Notes: generated by a model not told the origin, from the letters alone. Shown: positions 1-11,345, counted from the first letter of the stretch. The stretch is DNA of 45,876 bases from Chara braunii (GCA_003427395.1 BFEA01000071.1:1325389-1371264), one strand, 5' to 3'. Numbers and translations are program-made.

Positions 1-1365
1 AGGGAGGAGAAGAAGAGGAGAAGGAGGAGGAGGAGGAGGAGGAGGAGGAGGAGGAGGTAGAAGATGACGAAGAAGAGGAGGAGTGGAGGAAGAAGAAAAC
101 GAAGAGGAGGGAGAAGAAGTAGAGGAGGAGGAGGAGGAGGAGGAGGAAGAAGCAGCGCATAGGGAAGATGGATGTTCGGGAGAAAAAAAAAAACCGGCTA
201 GTTCGTCGGCTATGGCTAACGGACGAGGAGGAGAAGAACAGGAGGGAGGAGGAGGAGGAGGAAGAAGACGATGGCGAAGAAGAGGGAAGAAGAGGAGGAG
301 GAGGAAGAGGGAGAAGATGATGACGAAAAAGAGGGAGGAGAAGGGTAGGAGGAAGAGGGGGAGAAAGAAGACGACGAAGAGGAGGGAGGAGAAGAGGACG
401 AGGAGGAGGAGGAGGAAAAAGAAGCAATGCGCAAGAAACATGGATTTTCGGGGGGAGAAAAAAAAAAACGGCTACGGCAAACGAACGAGGAGGAGGAGAA
501 GAGGAGGAGGAGAAGAGGAGGAGAAGAGGAGGAGGAGGAGGTAGAAGATGACGAAGAAGAGGAGGAGTGAAGGAAGAAGAAAACTAAGAGGAGGGAGGAG
601 AAAAAGAGGAGAAGGAGGAGGAGGAGGAGGAGGAGGAGGAAGCAAAGCACAAGGACGGCGACGTGAAAGACTAAGCGATGGAGGTGGTCGACGAAGAGGA
701 GGAGGAAGAGGAAGACGAAGTAGAGGAGGAGGTTGGGGCGACGGAAAACCAGGACGAAGAAGAGAAAGAAGAGGAGGAGGAGGAAGCCGGGGAGGAGGTG
801 GCAGAGGAGGACGATGAAGAAGAAAACGATGAGGAGGGGGAGGGGAGCGACGGCGGGAGGATACTTTGTAACGATTTTTGTTTTTATTGAAGAGGAGGAG
901 GAGGAGGAGGAGGAGGAGGAGGAGGAGGAGGCAGATGAGGCAGAGGAGGAAGAGGAGGAAGTGGATGAAGAGGACGAGGAGGAGTTGAAGGAGGGAACAC
1001 GACGAGGAGGAGTAGGAGGAGGAAGGAGAAAACGAAGAGGAGTGGAGGAGGAGAGGAGGAGGAGGAGGAGGAGGAGGAGGAGGAGTGGAGGAAGAAGAAA
1101 ACGACAGGGAGGAGTAGGACTAAGAAGAGGAACGAGGAGTAGAAGAAGGAAGAAGAAGAAGAAGAGGAGGAAGAAGAAGAAGAAGAGGGGAAGGAGGAGG
1201 AGGAGGAGAAGGAGGAGTGGGAGGAGGAGGACGAGGATAACGACGAGAGGGAGGAGGAAGAGGAGGACGACGACAAGGAGGAGAAGAACGGGGAAGAGGA
1301 AGAGGAAGAGGACGAGGAGGAAGAGGAAAAGGAGGAGTAAGAGGAGAAGGAGGTGGAGGGTGGTT
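1..1365. repeat. Polypurine (GAG/GGA)n tract with degenerate higher-order repeats
   Basis: The plus strand is almost only G and A for about 1.3 kb and probably continues past the left edge. Less regular words recur. A block starting gtagaagatgacgaag is at 58-113 and again at 541-596. A block containing a poly-A run followed by cggcta is at 152-235 and again at 423-495. The tract is therefore an old, internally duplicated structure and not a pure microsatellite. All frames stay open here because stop codons need T. The Glu/Lys/Arg-rich or Ser/Leu-rich translations are therefore not evidence of genes. Confidence 0.9.
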
Positions 1366-1560
1366 AAGGGGGACGACTTGTCTTACCTGGCGGGGGAGAA
1401 CGAGGCTGAGCGATGGCAGGCGAAGGCGGCGGCGATGCTCAAAGCTCGGGGACGCTACGACCAGCAGGCAGCGCGGCCGTAGGGCGACGGGCCGTTGGTG
1501 GGGAGGGACGGGTAGGCCTCAGGAAAGCACCAAGCATAGTCCGAGACGGGGGCTGCGCGA
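1366..1560. other. Short GC-rich unique segment after the purine tract
   Basis: This is non-repetitive, G+C-rich sequence. One plus-strand frame continuing from the purine tract ends here with an ordinary-looking tail (SYLAGENEAERWQAKAAAM and onward, stop near 1482). It could be the end of a low-complexity coding region, but nothing independent supports it and I do not call a gene. Confidence 0.3.
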
Positions 1561-1640
1561 ATTCGAATTAAAAAAAAGCCCGATCTGGGTTGTGGATCGT
1601 CTTCGATCAACGGCCCAGATCGGGCCTTTTTTTTTTCGAA
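1561..1640. repeat. Near-palindromic foldback element (~80 bp)
   Basis: The arms are gcccgatctggg (1578-1589) and cccagatcgggc (1614-1625). Outside them are A and T runs and then ttcgaa/cgaa words. The 24-base middle contains its own small hairpin (gatcg/cgatc). The symmetry resembles a tiny MITE or a strong cruciform or RNA hairpin. No target-site duplication is visible. Confidence 0.6.
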
Positions 1641-2117
1641 ACCGGTGGGTCCCTGCGAAATCCGACAGTGGGAGGGTGTTCGGGCTGCCGCCCAGTACCC
1701 CGCCAGGCCGCAAGAAAAAATTCCGAGCCCTGCGTATATTTTGCGCAGGCCCCGGAAATACCATTTTTGGTATTATCCGGTGCTCTTCTTCCGACCGGAT
1801 AAACAAGATATTTAGAGGGCATCCGGATATCTGGATTTTCTACTTAGCAGAAAATGCAGAAATCAACCTAAGTAAAAATAAACTTAGCTAAAAAATTGCA
1901 GGAATTGAAGTTAACTCCTATGGCTCTAGCACGTGGCGAGCAACTAAAGCAACTACCTATCAACTGAAACTCAGACTAAATAGTAGTTGCACTCAGTCTC
2001 ATGCCGACCAAACCACGAAGGTAAGTACTCTCACCATCCCAAAGTCAACCTTGTCAAACAATAGTTCGTAGTCTTTCAATGATTTATGCTCTTATACCCA
2101 GTTTACATAAGGCATAA
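1641..2117. other. Non-coding, nothing recognised
   Basis: AT-rich unique sequence with no long frame and no recognisable repeat apart from scattered caaac/agtca words that recur in the next block. Confidence 0.5.
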
Positions 2118-2757
2118 AGCTAGGTCACCCAAACTTATGGGAACCTGCCTAGCTCAGCCAGAATATACACAAACACAGGGCACAACAACTTTTCTCTTCT
2201 TTGGGCACATGACTAGGCCGCCCTAGTCGCCCTAAACTGTTTAAGTATTCAAATTATATATAACTGTCTGTCATTAGTCTTATAAGGTAGCATATGACTG
2301 AACCGATCAACTTAGTTCGAGGTCCAGCCTGCCCCTTCTTACCACAAGTTTATTCTTAATTAATACTCTCTTCAATTATGATAAGCTATAGTCAAACCAT
2401 GCAAACTTATGGAAAAATGTCTGTAGACCTCCCAAACTTATGGGAACCTGTACGGTCTGTCGCCAAAATCCCCCCTCAGAATGAAACAAAAAGGGTCAGA
2501 GCCATCCAAACTTATGGAAAAATGCTCAACCTTCTTTCAGAAACCAAATAAACATATATAAAACCCCAAAGAAAGAACAGGCGGCCAAGCCATTCAAACT
2601 TATGGAAAAATGTTTGGTCCCTGAAAAGACAATCACACTCAGCCCTCGCAAGTCAAAGCAACCAGACCACCCAAACTTATGGTAACATGTCTGGTCCTTC
2701 AGGCAATCCAAAATAAACATAGCACTGGGCTCTCCAAACTTATGGAGACTCTCCCAG
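2118..2757 (+). repeat. Array of seven dispersed hairpins with an invariant loop core
   Basis: The 11-mer CAAACTTATGG occurs at 2130, 2402, 2433, 2507, 2595, 2672 and 2735. Each copy lies between short complementary words that differ from copy to copy. These are AGCTAGG 2118-2124 with CCTAGCT 2148-2154; CTATAG 2386-2391 with CTGTAG 2421-2426 (one wobble); AGACC 2425-2429 with GGTCT 2454-2458; GGT+GAGC 2494-2502 with GCTC+ACC 2524-2531; GGCCAA 2583-2588 with TTGG+CC 2614-2620 (one bulge); ACCAGAC 2661-2667 with GTCTGGT 2689-2695; CTGGG 2725-2729 with CCCAG 2753-2757. An inner stem around the loop AACTTA also changes in step: CCCA/TGGG, TCCA/TGGA, TCTCCA/TGGAGA. Conserved loop plus covarying stems indicates a folded unit, of unknown role. 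I do not recognise the family. Confidence 0.75.
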
Positions 2758-2759
2758 CC

Positions 2760-5700
2760 CTTGGTTGACCCAGTCAAACTCAGACAATATAAGTTTCCTT
2801 CCATCCTTCCCCCCAGATGCAATCCCACAATCTGCTTTCAGTCAAACAATAAAACTGAAACCGACATTACACATACATTCCTTTACTTAGTCTGGTTTGT
2901 CCTGAAAGTCACACTGAAAGTCAAAGTAGGGATTCATACAATATACTCAGTCAACCATAGCAAGGTGTGTAGTTAAGGGATATAACAGGGTTTATAGAAG
3001 GAGCTGAAATGTTACCTCTCAATTCCCTGCCTCCGTAACCCCCCCTGAGTTCAGGCAGAGCTCCCGCAATCGGTGGGATGACTCCCCACAGAGTCTTGCT
3101 GCGGTCCTACGAGTTGCAATCCCGCCTGCCGCCTTCCTCTCAGAACATGACTAGACTTAGACAGACAGAATAAGGGGTCTGAGACTCTCAAGATACAAGA
3201 GGGGGAAGACTCAACTCTCAGGAGAGGGCCTTGCTGCCTTGATACTCCTGAGGGCCCCGCAATGATCGCCAAGAGTAACAACTTGGTCAACTTCTGAAGT
3301 CAAATCACCGGCATAGTCTCCCTTAAAGAACCACCGAAATGCAGCAACAACGCACCTCATCACTGTCCCCCGAACGCTTAGTTCAATGGGTAGAGACAGT
3401 TTAGTTAAGTTTACTAGATGCACATCTTTAGTGCGGCATCACACCAGCCCTCTGCAATGATGTCCGACAGTCTGCAGCCTCATACCTTATCATATGCGAT
3501 CAGTAGGCTGCCCACAGTATTGGTAATACCTTCAGGTGAGGAGGAGCAGTGCAGCTGCTTGTTCTGGTCAACGCTGCGTCTGCCTGTCTTCCAACCTCAC
3601 TCCCTTCAAGTACGGCCTGCAGCCCTCCGTGCCGCAGTAGATGTGCTCCTCGGCTAGGTATCTTACAACAGAGCCCAACGAATAAATTGTTTTCAGATAC
3701 CCATGCTCTTTCCCTTCTTATCGGGCAAGTTACACAGGCCCGTCCCTCCAATTACAAACAGCCACGGTCATTGTCTTGGTCTGCCGCAGATAGCTCACCT
3801 GCTGGCTCGTTTGGCAACAGCCCGTCTGCTCGCTTGCCCACAAAACAATTTATTCGACAAACACATGCCCACATACTTTTTCTTTTACACTCGCTGCAGC
3901 CGCTGACTGCTTGCCATCTGCCATCGCATCTTCACTCACGAGTTCAAGCGCATGCCCTATTCCCTCCCCTTTTTCTGTGACACAGGTGTTTCCGTCACCC
4001 CTAGCTAGCCGCCCCTCCAACGATGGCCTCCATGCCCATTATCGGGCGACTCCCGAAGTGAACTCCGACTAGAACATGGCCAGATGCGCCCTAGTCAGGC
4101 GGGTATGCTCACACTGGTCTGTCTCCGGCCCGCCACTCGTCGGCCCTGCGAAATGCGGATGAACCTCCCGCTAACGCCTGAGTAGGTTCAATCCCTTCCT
4201 TTTCTGGGTACCTGGGTCTTCCTTCGCCACCCTTCGGGTCAATGGAGTGAGCGGAATCTGCCTGGATCTTCTGCTATAATTTGCGACGATATACTACGAT
4301 GGACACATACAGAAGGGTCCCGATATGAATACGAACGGAGGAGTTTGTCCAATGCACCAGTCACCCCTGCACACACACAGTAAGAGATAGAGCGAGGCGG
4401 CCTCCGCCGATGGAGCAACAAAAATCGAAATGAACCTATCGTAAGAACCGGGGTAGATGCATGAGCATCTCGCCATCCCATTCCCGGGTGCAGCTCGAAA
4501 TACCAACTCTAGCTGAACTAACAACTCTGCGCAAAAACTAATGCCGCTATCGCGTTCCCAACGCCCCAAACCCCTGAGTTGGCACTCTACCTCGCACGAC
4601 TCCTCGGAGGAATGAGGAAGATATGAATCCCACATTCCGATTCTCACTTCCCCTTGCTATCGCCATAACTTTGTGAGGCCGCTCCTGTACTCCCCTTCGA
4701 TCCTACCGACTCCATCTTCTAAAATTGACTTTACGATTGGCTTCACCGTCCCTCAAAATTTTGGAATCGCCTTTTTTCCCGCCTATATTCGCCTTCTAAC
4801 GGGCGAGCTATCCCACTTCTTCTTTCGCCAATCCCATCTCTTTCGTCTTCCCCGTCGCTGTTCAAGTTCTTCTTGTTATTGTCAACGGCAGTTCGCTTAG
4901 AGCACCCCTCAATCGTGCAACAAAAACTTGACAGCCTGCTACCAAAAACAAACTCTGAAGGACGATCGGTCAATGACCGATTTTTGCTTAGACTACCGTC
5001 CCTACACCTAAAGCCCGGTGAGCGGCCGGCCTGTCAGTACTCTTGAACCTTACGGGTGCTAGTGTCTCAACCTGGGCGCGGTCTTCGCCACAACGCCTTA
5101 ATGACTCCCCAGTCGGCCATGCTGCGACTGCGGACGCGGTCCCCTTCTATAGCCAGGTTCAGACATATATAGTCCTCCTAAGGCCGCTTCTTGAGCCCGG
5201 GCCCTGCTGTACCGTTCCTATTGCAACGGAAGCCCCGCAAGACAAACCTGCACGTCGCCCTTCCCACGAAACTCGCGGGCCTCAGGCTATATGGACTCGC
5301 TTACCCCTTCATTGTTCCATCCGAACTCGAACCCGCATTTCAACAGCCCATGGGTGCAGACACCAGTACCCATCCTATGCCCTTGCTAGTGCACGCCTGG
5401 CTCCGCTATGTTCAGTCATTGGGGCTGCCCCGACATTGTCGCGAGAGGGAGGACGCTGATCCCACGGCCACACCCCACCCCCAGCTATTATGCACATTGG
5501 ACCCTTTGGTCTGTGTTTATAAGCTGGGCTGGGTAGGGGAACTCCGTTAGCTTCCTGAGCCCGCGCAGGTCCCATAGGCCAAGCAAAAGGGGCACTCAGT
5601 ATGGCTTCGCAGCTCCTCACCGCGCCCTGTCTCGAAAACCAAAAATAAAACAACGACGGTGAATAAAATATTCAAGAAGAGTTAAGTGTCGGACGGCGAC

Positions 5701-6170
5701 TAAGAGAGAAGAACCGCCAGTACCGCTCCGACGCCGCCGACTGCAAAACCAAGGCGGATTGCCCCGCCAGACCCTCAATTCCCCCGGTCCCTTTGCGCTA
5801 CTCTGATATCCTCATGCCGTCGCTGCTCGATCATGAACCGTGAACCTCTCCGATGAAAGTCCAATGCCGTAACCAGTAGTGCTAGGCCCAAGGTTGGGTC
5901 TAATTCTGATGGACGCTTAAACAAATGGATACTGCGAGACACGCAGACCTACCGAGATGTTTTCAAAATCACATTGTTGTCAATGTCGTCCTCCGCACGT
6001 ACGCACAAGTCACAGGCAAGTGCACCAATCAAGAAAAAAATCTTTTTAATCCAAGTTTAATGAAAAATAAAAATCAGGCCGGCGATCACGCCGGTCCTTC
6101 AATCATCAACAATAAAAATCACGTCCGCCTCAAGTCTGCGCACCCATACACTCTCTACCTTAGTCAATCA
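2760..6170. other. Long unassigned region, C-rich from about 3400
   Basis: No frame here looks like a recognisable protein, and I see no tRNA, rRNA or complete transposon. From about 3400 to 5650 the plus strand is C/T-rich with many short overlapping frames of low complexity, typical of composition and not of coding. A stretch near 3380-3400 resembles a tRNA A box but has no B box after it. The region could be long intron, UTR or decayed transposon sequence. Confidence 0.4.
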
Positions 6171-6171
6171 T

Positions 6172-7383
6172 CTAGTCAACGTAAATCACAGACACCGCGT
6201 CTCGCGCGGTATACTCAAACTTATAGTAGCAAACGTATTTTTTGTCGCTTGCAAAAACCAGGGCGGATACCCTTGTAACGGTATTCGCACCGACAACGGC
6301 ATCTTTATCGGCTGGATCGATGAAGGTGAAGACGTGAGAGGCTTGTCGGCGCTTGAGAACCAGCCGAGGAATTGAGGGCTGCAACGGGTACGGAGCCTCT
6401 CTGGGGAAGGTCGGTGCTGCTTGGTAGTCTATTGATGTCCCACACGTCAAATCAGTCAGCTGCCTGAACCAAGGTCCGGGACCTGTCTTGAAGAGTTGGA
6501 GAAGAAAGAGATGCAGAATATCTCCCTTGATCAGCTGCTGAAAAAATCCCTTGAAGAAGAAAGTGATGGGGGTTACGAAGCCCGGGAGTCTTCCTAGAGA
6601 AGGAAGGTTCTCAGCAAGGCTAAGCAACCCGTTGTTGACCCAAAATCTGGAGGAGAGATCCTTTTCTGAAGCCAAGCATAGCGAGAAGCAGTAGAAAGGT
6701 ATGAGGAGATCGTGAGCATGGTGCTCCTTGAAGTCGACTAGCTCTGCGCTTGCCTTTGCCTGCTCAAGGGGGGTTAGAAGGTTGAGGCTACGTGTCCCAT
6801 AGACGATGAGAGAGGAAATGAGATTAGAATAGAAGGAATGAGAGAGCAACTTGACCGCCTGATCGCGTTTGAGAAAAAAGAATGACCGAGCTCCGTTTTG
6901 AAGTGTGCAGAAAGCGGCTTGCTCGACGAATTCGAGTAGGTCTGAAGCGACGAGATTGGAACCGAAGCGATTCTCAACGTATCTGAGTTGGAATGATGAG
7001 ATGGAGGGAGGGAAGATGAAAGGTAGGAGAAACAGATGGAGCGGTAGGAGGGAGGCAGTGGGTGGGTCCAAGACGAAGATTTGTTGGATAGATTCGTCTG
7101 ATGCAGTGGGTGGCAGGGATAAAGAAGAACGGAGAGGGGTGATGAGTGAGGAGAAGAACGTGACTAGTTCGTCTGTGGTTGGCTCATCTTGGGATTGGAC
7201 CGTGAGGTTGGAGGGAAAGAAAGAGCGGAGGAAAGGACGAGTTGAAGACAGGTGTGGAAGTGGAGGCGAAGGAGTGGAAGGAAGAAGACGTGGATGGAGC
7301 AGAGGAGGGTGATCGGTGACGCGGCGGGTTGGTCGGCTGCGGAAGGGGAGGAGGTGGGTCGCTGACTGGACATGCAGACAGGC
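6172..7383 (-). CDS. Hypothetical protein frame, unrecognised, no methionine codon
   Basis: The minus strand is open for about 404 codons between an in-frame TGA at 7384-7386 and the stop at 6172. No ATG occurs anywhere in the frame. If it is coding, the start must lie in another exon or frame. The first ~100 codons are Pro/Ser/Leu-rich and follow from the purine-rich plus strand. The rest looks more protein-like: helical, hydrophobic stretches such as ISSLIVYGTRSLNLL and FFKGFFQQLIKGD, and an end rich in K, D and Y (FASDKKYVCYYKFEYTARD). I recognise no domain. Because pyrimidine-rich strands rarely form stops, chance opening is a real alternative. Confidence 0.35.
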   Translation of the reverse strand, partial: ACLHVQSATHLLPFRSRPTRRVTDHPPLLHPRLLPSTPSPPLPHLSSTRPFLRSFFPSNLTVQSQDEPTTDELVTFFSSLITPLRSSLSLPPTASDESIQQIFVLDPPTASLLPLHLFLLPFIFPPSISSFQLRYVENRFGSNLVASDLLEFVEQAAFCTLQNGARSFFFLKRDQAVKLLSHSFYSNLISSLIVYGTRSLNLLTPLEQAKASAELVDFKEHHAHDLLIPFYCFSLCLASEKDLSSRFWVNNGLLSLAENLPSLGRLPGFVTPITFFFKGFFQQLIKGDILHLFLLQLFKTGPGPWFRQLTDLTCGTSIDYQAAPTFPREAPYPLQPSIPRLVLKRRQASHVFTFIDPADKDAVVGANTVTRVSALVFASDKKYVCYYKFEYTARDAVSVIYVD

Positions 7384-8382
7384 TCATGATGGGGAGGGGA
7401 TGTTTGGGACTGACTTACCAGGGTGGGTTAGACTGACAGGGAGGACTGACCAGTAGACGGCAGACGTTGACCCGACTGAAAATGGCGATGGCAACACGAC
7501 AATAACCGACCTTGCTGACCGCAGATAAGGCAAACCTGATGAGTACAGCAGAATCATTGGTTTAGGACCGAGATCGACAATGTCTGGTAGCACGAGCTTA
7601 GGTGACGACCATGAACTGCGCAGGAAGTTGATTGGCGATGGTAACGGACCTCTGACTGACTATGCTGACTGACAAGGAGAGAGGCGAGGGACTGCGACCC
7701 GAGAGTCCCCTCACCAAATCAAGGCGAGGGAAAGGACTCGACCTCTGAAAAGACCTGACCCTTGTGTGGCATGTGCGCAGGTTCGCGTTCGCAATGAATG
7801 TTGCGGGCAACCGAGGCCTGGAAGGCGCAGGTTGTGAGAGCACTCAAGCTATCGTTGCTGGCCAGGCACCTGTGACTTATACTGTCACAGGTCAAAGCAG
7901 CGGGACCGGGCGGACCAGCGAGGCCGTGCTTCAGCCTGGGTAAGTTGTCATGTCAAAGCCAGTCTTCCGTAGATGCTGATCCGTTATGTGGTTGCCGTGG
8001 ATGAGAAAATAACAAATTGCCATATAAGTAGATTTAGAAGATCCTCGGCTGCGACTGAAAGTTCCAAACGGAATCCAAATGGGATTGTCCCGGTACCGAA
8101 ACGCAACCACCGTTCCTGTTACTTCTGTTGAGATGGGCCGAGGATTGTTGCATGAAGGTATCTGGTTGGTCCTGTCAGTAGTCAACCAGGTGCATGGTAG
8201 TTGGCATAATGTTGGGGGAGCGAGAGTAGCTATAAGCCTATATAAGCAGCAAGTAGGAAACTACCAGTAGTTTTGATACTTTTGCAGGTGAAGTCATGAC
8301 ATGGTGGTCAGCCAGATATTAATAAATAGTTGGTAGGCAGCTAGGTAGGCAGCTAGTGAAGAAGGGCAATGACATGGGTATT

Positions 8383-8385
<3 letters not shown>
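7384..8385. other. Unassigned spacer
   Basis: I see no gene, RNA or clear transposon. The segment repeats words such as gactgac and ctaggtaggcagct (near 8325-8355) but forms no clean array. It ends at the poly(T) run that marks the LINE fragment. Confidence 0.4.
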
Positions 8386-8417
<32 letters not shown>

Positions 8418-9580
8418 AGAACAATAGCACTTTATATTGCAGAAGGAAAACCTGGAAGGTTCGGGGCCGGGAAACCCCACAATATCCCGAAGTAATACTG
8501 CGGCCCTTACCCAGCTTAGGCTACTGGAAACAGGGTCTAGTATCCCTTCTTGTTGCAGTTCCCCAAAATTGAAAAAAAGGTTGCTCCCCAGAGATATTCT
8601 TTAACCATCCCCTGCTTACCATCATACCTTTTCCTCATAGGCTAAATTAGACTCTATGGGGGGAAGCTAAAACGCTCCCCGTGTCCCAAGGGGGACAACA
8701 GCCATTGACAAAAATAGAGTCTTCCTACAGAGTCTAGTTTAGCTAAAGAGGAATCCCTGCCCCATGTTTCCCAAAACCACTTCCTAGCTTTTAAATTCCC
8801 TGGGAGTTTTCTCCTGGCACAGTCGCTTCTAATAATCAGCCTCAGTTGGTTTACTACCATCAGTTTCACCTGTGTATCTGAATTTCCCACCGCTTTGAAG
8901 AGTTGGTTATTTCGATTATCCCAGATTATTTTCATCAACACAGTCCTGCAATTCTGCACAACATAAAGCCAATCATTTTCCTCCTTGAGCCCAGGTCTGT
9001 GAATACCAGAGAGAATCCATTCATCAGACCATTGAAAAACTCCTTTTGTAAACTTCTTCCAGTGTTGTATCCACCAATCCCAAATTCGTCTGGACGTCGA
9101 ACAAGTCAACCAAAGGTGCCTGTTGCTTTCCTAAGGCCATCTGCATCTTGAACATACTGTAGATACCTGCATACCTTTAGAGGCCAGATTGGTCGTTGTG
9201 GCAGCTGCAAGGTAAGTCTGTAGCCAGGCCACACTTGCTAACTTCTGAGAGGGCAAGGCCAAAAACTGTTGCCATAGTGAGCTCAACTGTTCTTCAGAGA
9301 TATGCAAAAGGTCCGCATCCCTTCTCCTCTTTTCAACTGAGAAGACTGGTGATTTCTTAACTGCTGATTTGAGCATCGTTACCCCAGTCCTTGACCTATA
9401 CTGGGTCAAGGTCAACGTTTTTCTTTGTGGAGCGACATATCAACCTATAGTTCTCGGATCTATTACTTTCTGAGCCAAATCATGTAGACCTAATGACAGG
9501 TTAGCGCACCATTGAGCTCCCCTAGCTCCTGTTACCTTTTTAAGCGTCAGATCCACAGCTACTTTAGATCTTTTAAATCA
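8386..9580 (-). mobile_element. 3' part of an L1-type LINE (minus), with poly(A) tail
   Basis: The poly(T) run 8386-8416 is the tail of a minus-strand element. Next comes a 3' UTR that shares the gggtaagg and ccgg-rich hairpin words of the other LINE ends here. Frames at 8654-9109 and 9131-9415 give the C-terminal part of ORF2. It has the zinc-binding signature ASKGMQVSTVCSRCRWP, then after a one-base frameshift NRHLWLTCSTSRRIWDWW, matching the C-x-x-C...H...C pattern of the zf-RVT domain. Upstream sequence continues to about 9570 with one in-frame stop. The element is dead: truncated, frameshifted and stopped. Confidence 0.8.
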
Positions 9581-9584
9581 GGGA

Positions 9585-10790
9585 TCTTAATTACATCATG
9601 GCTTTAGCTGATGACCTCACGCTTGCATGTCTGAACTCCCGAACTAACTTACTGGAAGTGAGGAAAGCGCTAAATTCCGATTGTAACTTGTCTGAGGCTT
9701 CTATAAACTGGAGTAAGTCGGGATATTTTTTGCCTGAATCATATCACTTGCAAGTTAATTGGGGAGTAAAAAAAGGTGCCTGCTGACGCTTCGGAGAGAT
9801 TCTTGGGAGTGCAAGTTTCACTCTTGGACAACTCCCTGTTTCAGGACTCATAGTTGGAAAAAAAAGTTGTTGGCAGACTGCTCGCGTGGAATACCTTGCG
9901 TCATCTGTCGCTGTTTGGAAGAGCAGTGGTAATTTCGTCAGCTGCCTTTGCAATCTTATGGTTTACACTTGCAGTCTACCTTCTGGGAGATGCAGCTTAC
10001 AACAGGATCAAAAAAGCAGCGGCGAGAGTCCTATGGAAACCGGAAGGCGCTCCTCAGAATGGATTTATCTCAAAAATCGCTTGGGAGATAATATCATTTC
10101 CGAGAAGAGAGGGGGGTCTGGGTATACTAAGCCCCCAACAACAAAATATCGCCTTATTAGCCAAATGGCCTGTTCGAGCTATTACTGTGGAACAAGATAC
10201 CCCTTGGCTCAGATTGGCCTTATATATTCTGAGAGAAGAGTGGTCTCTAACCCGTGATGAAGATGCTTTGGCCTGTCTGTTGATCGAGTCATATGTGAAC
10301 AAACAAGCTAAGTCAAGATTCTGAAAAAATATCCTAGGAGCCTGGAAGAAGGTCTTCCCGACAGAAAGAGATAGTCCTACAACGAAGGGGGAAGTGATGA
10401 CCCATATCATTTTTTAAAACCCCCTGTTGAAAGACAGTTTAGGCAATCTATTTTCTGCTCAGGAAACGCCTGGCAGCTTCGGTAAATCTTGGATTGAAAG
10501 AGGTGTGACTAGGATAAAGGATTTATGGAATGAGGAGAGAGGTGACTGAAAAACGGAGGATGAATTGCGACAGAAGTTGTTCAGGCTTAGACAGGTAGGG
10601 AACAGACTTGACACAGTGGTGCAAGCTGTCCGACCATCTTGGAAGCTCTTGCTGAAGAATCCTGACGGGTCGAGGGTGGGACGATGGTTTATGTCCTCGA
10701 CGACAGTCCTACAGATCACTGATGATTTAGGGACAGACGACTGGGTGGCAAAAGAATGGCAAGCATTAGTTAATAGATAGATAAGAGAAT
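9585..10790 (+). mobile_element. Middle part of an L1-type LINE ORF2 (plus), decayed
   Basis: The segment starts at the reverse-transcriptase motif ALADD (9601 onward) and continues with LSLFGRAVVISSAAFAILW, GGLGILSPQQQNIALLAKW and ERGVTRIKDLW. These align block by block with the large LINE at 12-16 kb. There are several stops, including TGA at 10547-10549 where the other copy has Trp. It ends near 10780 (VAKEWQALVNR). That is where, in element coordinates, the minus-strand piece at 8386-9580 begins. The two may be the halves of one 5'-inverted (twin-primed) insertion. Confidence 0.75.
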
Positions 10791-11029
10791 CTGAGGGTGT
10801 ACTGACACTAGCCGTATCTCAAATGTATCTGACCGCATTCACGGCCATACCTGCATGTATCTGGCCGAAATTCCCTCAAAAATTACATAAATAAGTCGTA
10901 GTGTGAGTATGCCCTAAGTAATGCTCTCAGCTCTCTCCGTGCAATTGTGAGGAATTGCGCCTTGGCAGTTGCTGTCGGTCCCCTGCCGCGAAGGTTCTTT
11001 TTTTTGTTTTTGTTTTTTCGGGATCGCCA

Positions 11030-11345
11030 AGGTTCTTGAAATATAAAGAGTTTGTCGCTCGGTCATTATCTCGGTTATCTGGGAACACCGGAATCGCTCA
11101 GTTTTCCATAACAGGGGAATTATGTCAGACGAGGAACGAAAGTCCCTCATCAAGTCGAGGCTCAGAAGACAGATACAGGCAGACTGGTATCCCAAAGGGT
11201 GTGGAAACCAATGCCTTGGCAGAAATTTCTGTTGGTTTGCAGAAACGTGGAGCGTAGGCAAGTCTTGGTTTGCAAAGGTAAACGGAAGTGGGAAGCTGGA
11301 GGTGTGCTCATGGCTTGAGGACGTTAGGAGGTAAGAACCTGCTAC
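11030..11345 (+). mobile_element. C-terminal fragment of a LINE ORF2 (plus)
   Basis: The translated sequence RSVIISVIWEHRNRS, then LRRQIQADW, then a Trp-rich end (LEVCSWLEDVRR, stop near 11332) matches the last ~100 residues of the other LINE ORF2 copies here (VIWKSRNLS...LRRIVQADW). One in-frame stop lies near its start. It is probably a separate 5'-truncated insertion. I see no poly(A) tail, so the 3' end is undefined. Confidence 0.65.

Noticed and set aside
83-1482. Long Glu/Lys/Arg-rich and Ser/Leu-rich open frames in the purine tract
   Set aside because: Stops need T and are absent by composition. Frames overlap on both strands and have no domain content.
3375-3435. Possible tRNA (ttagttcaatgggtagag resembles an A box)
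   Set aside because: No B box or T-arm follows within tRNA distance and no acceptor stem can be formed.
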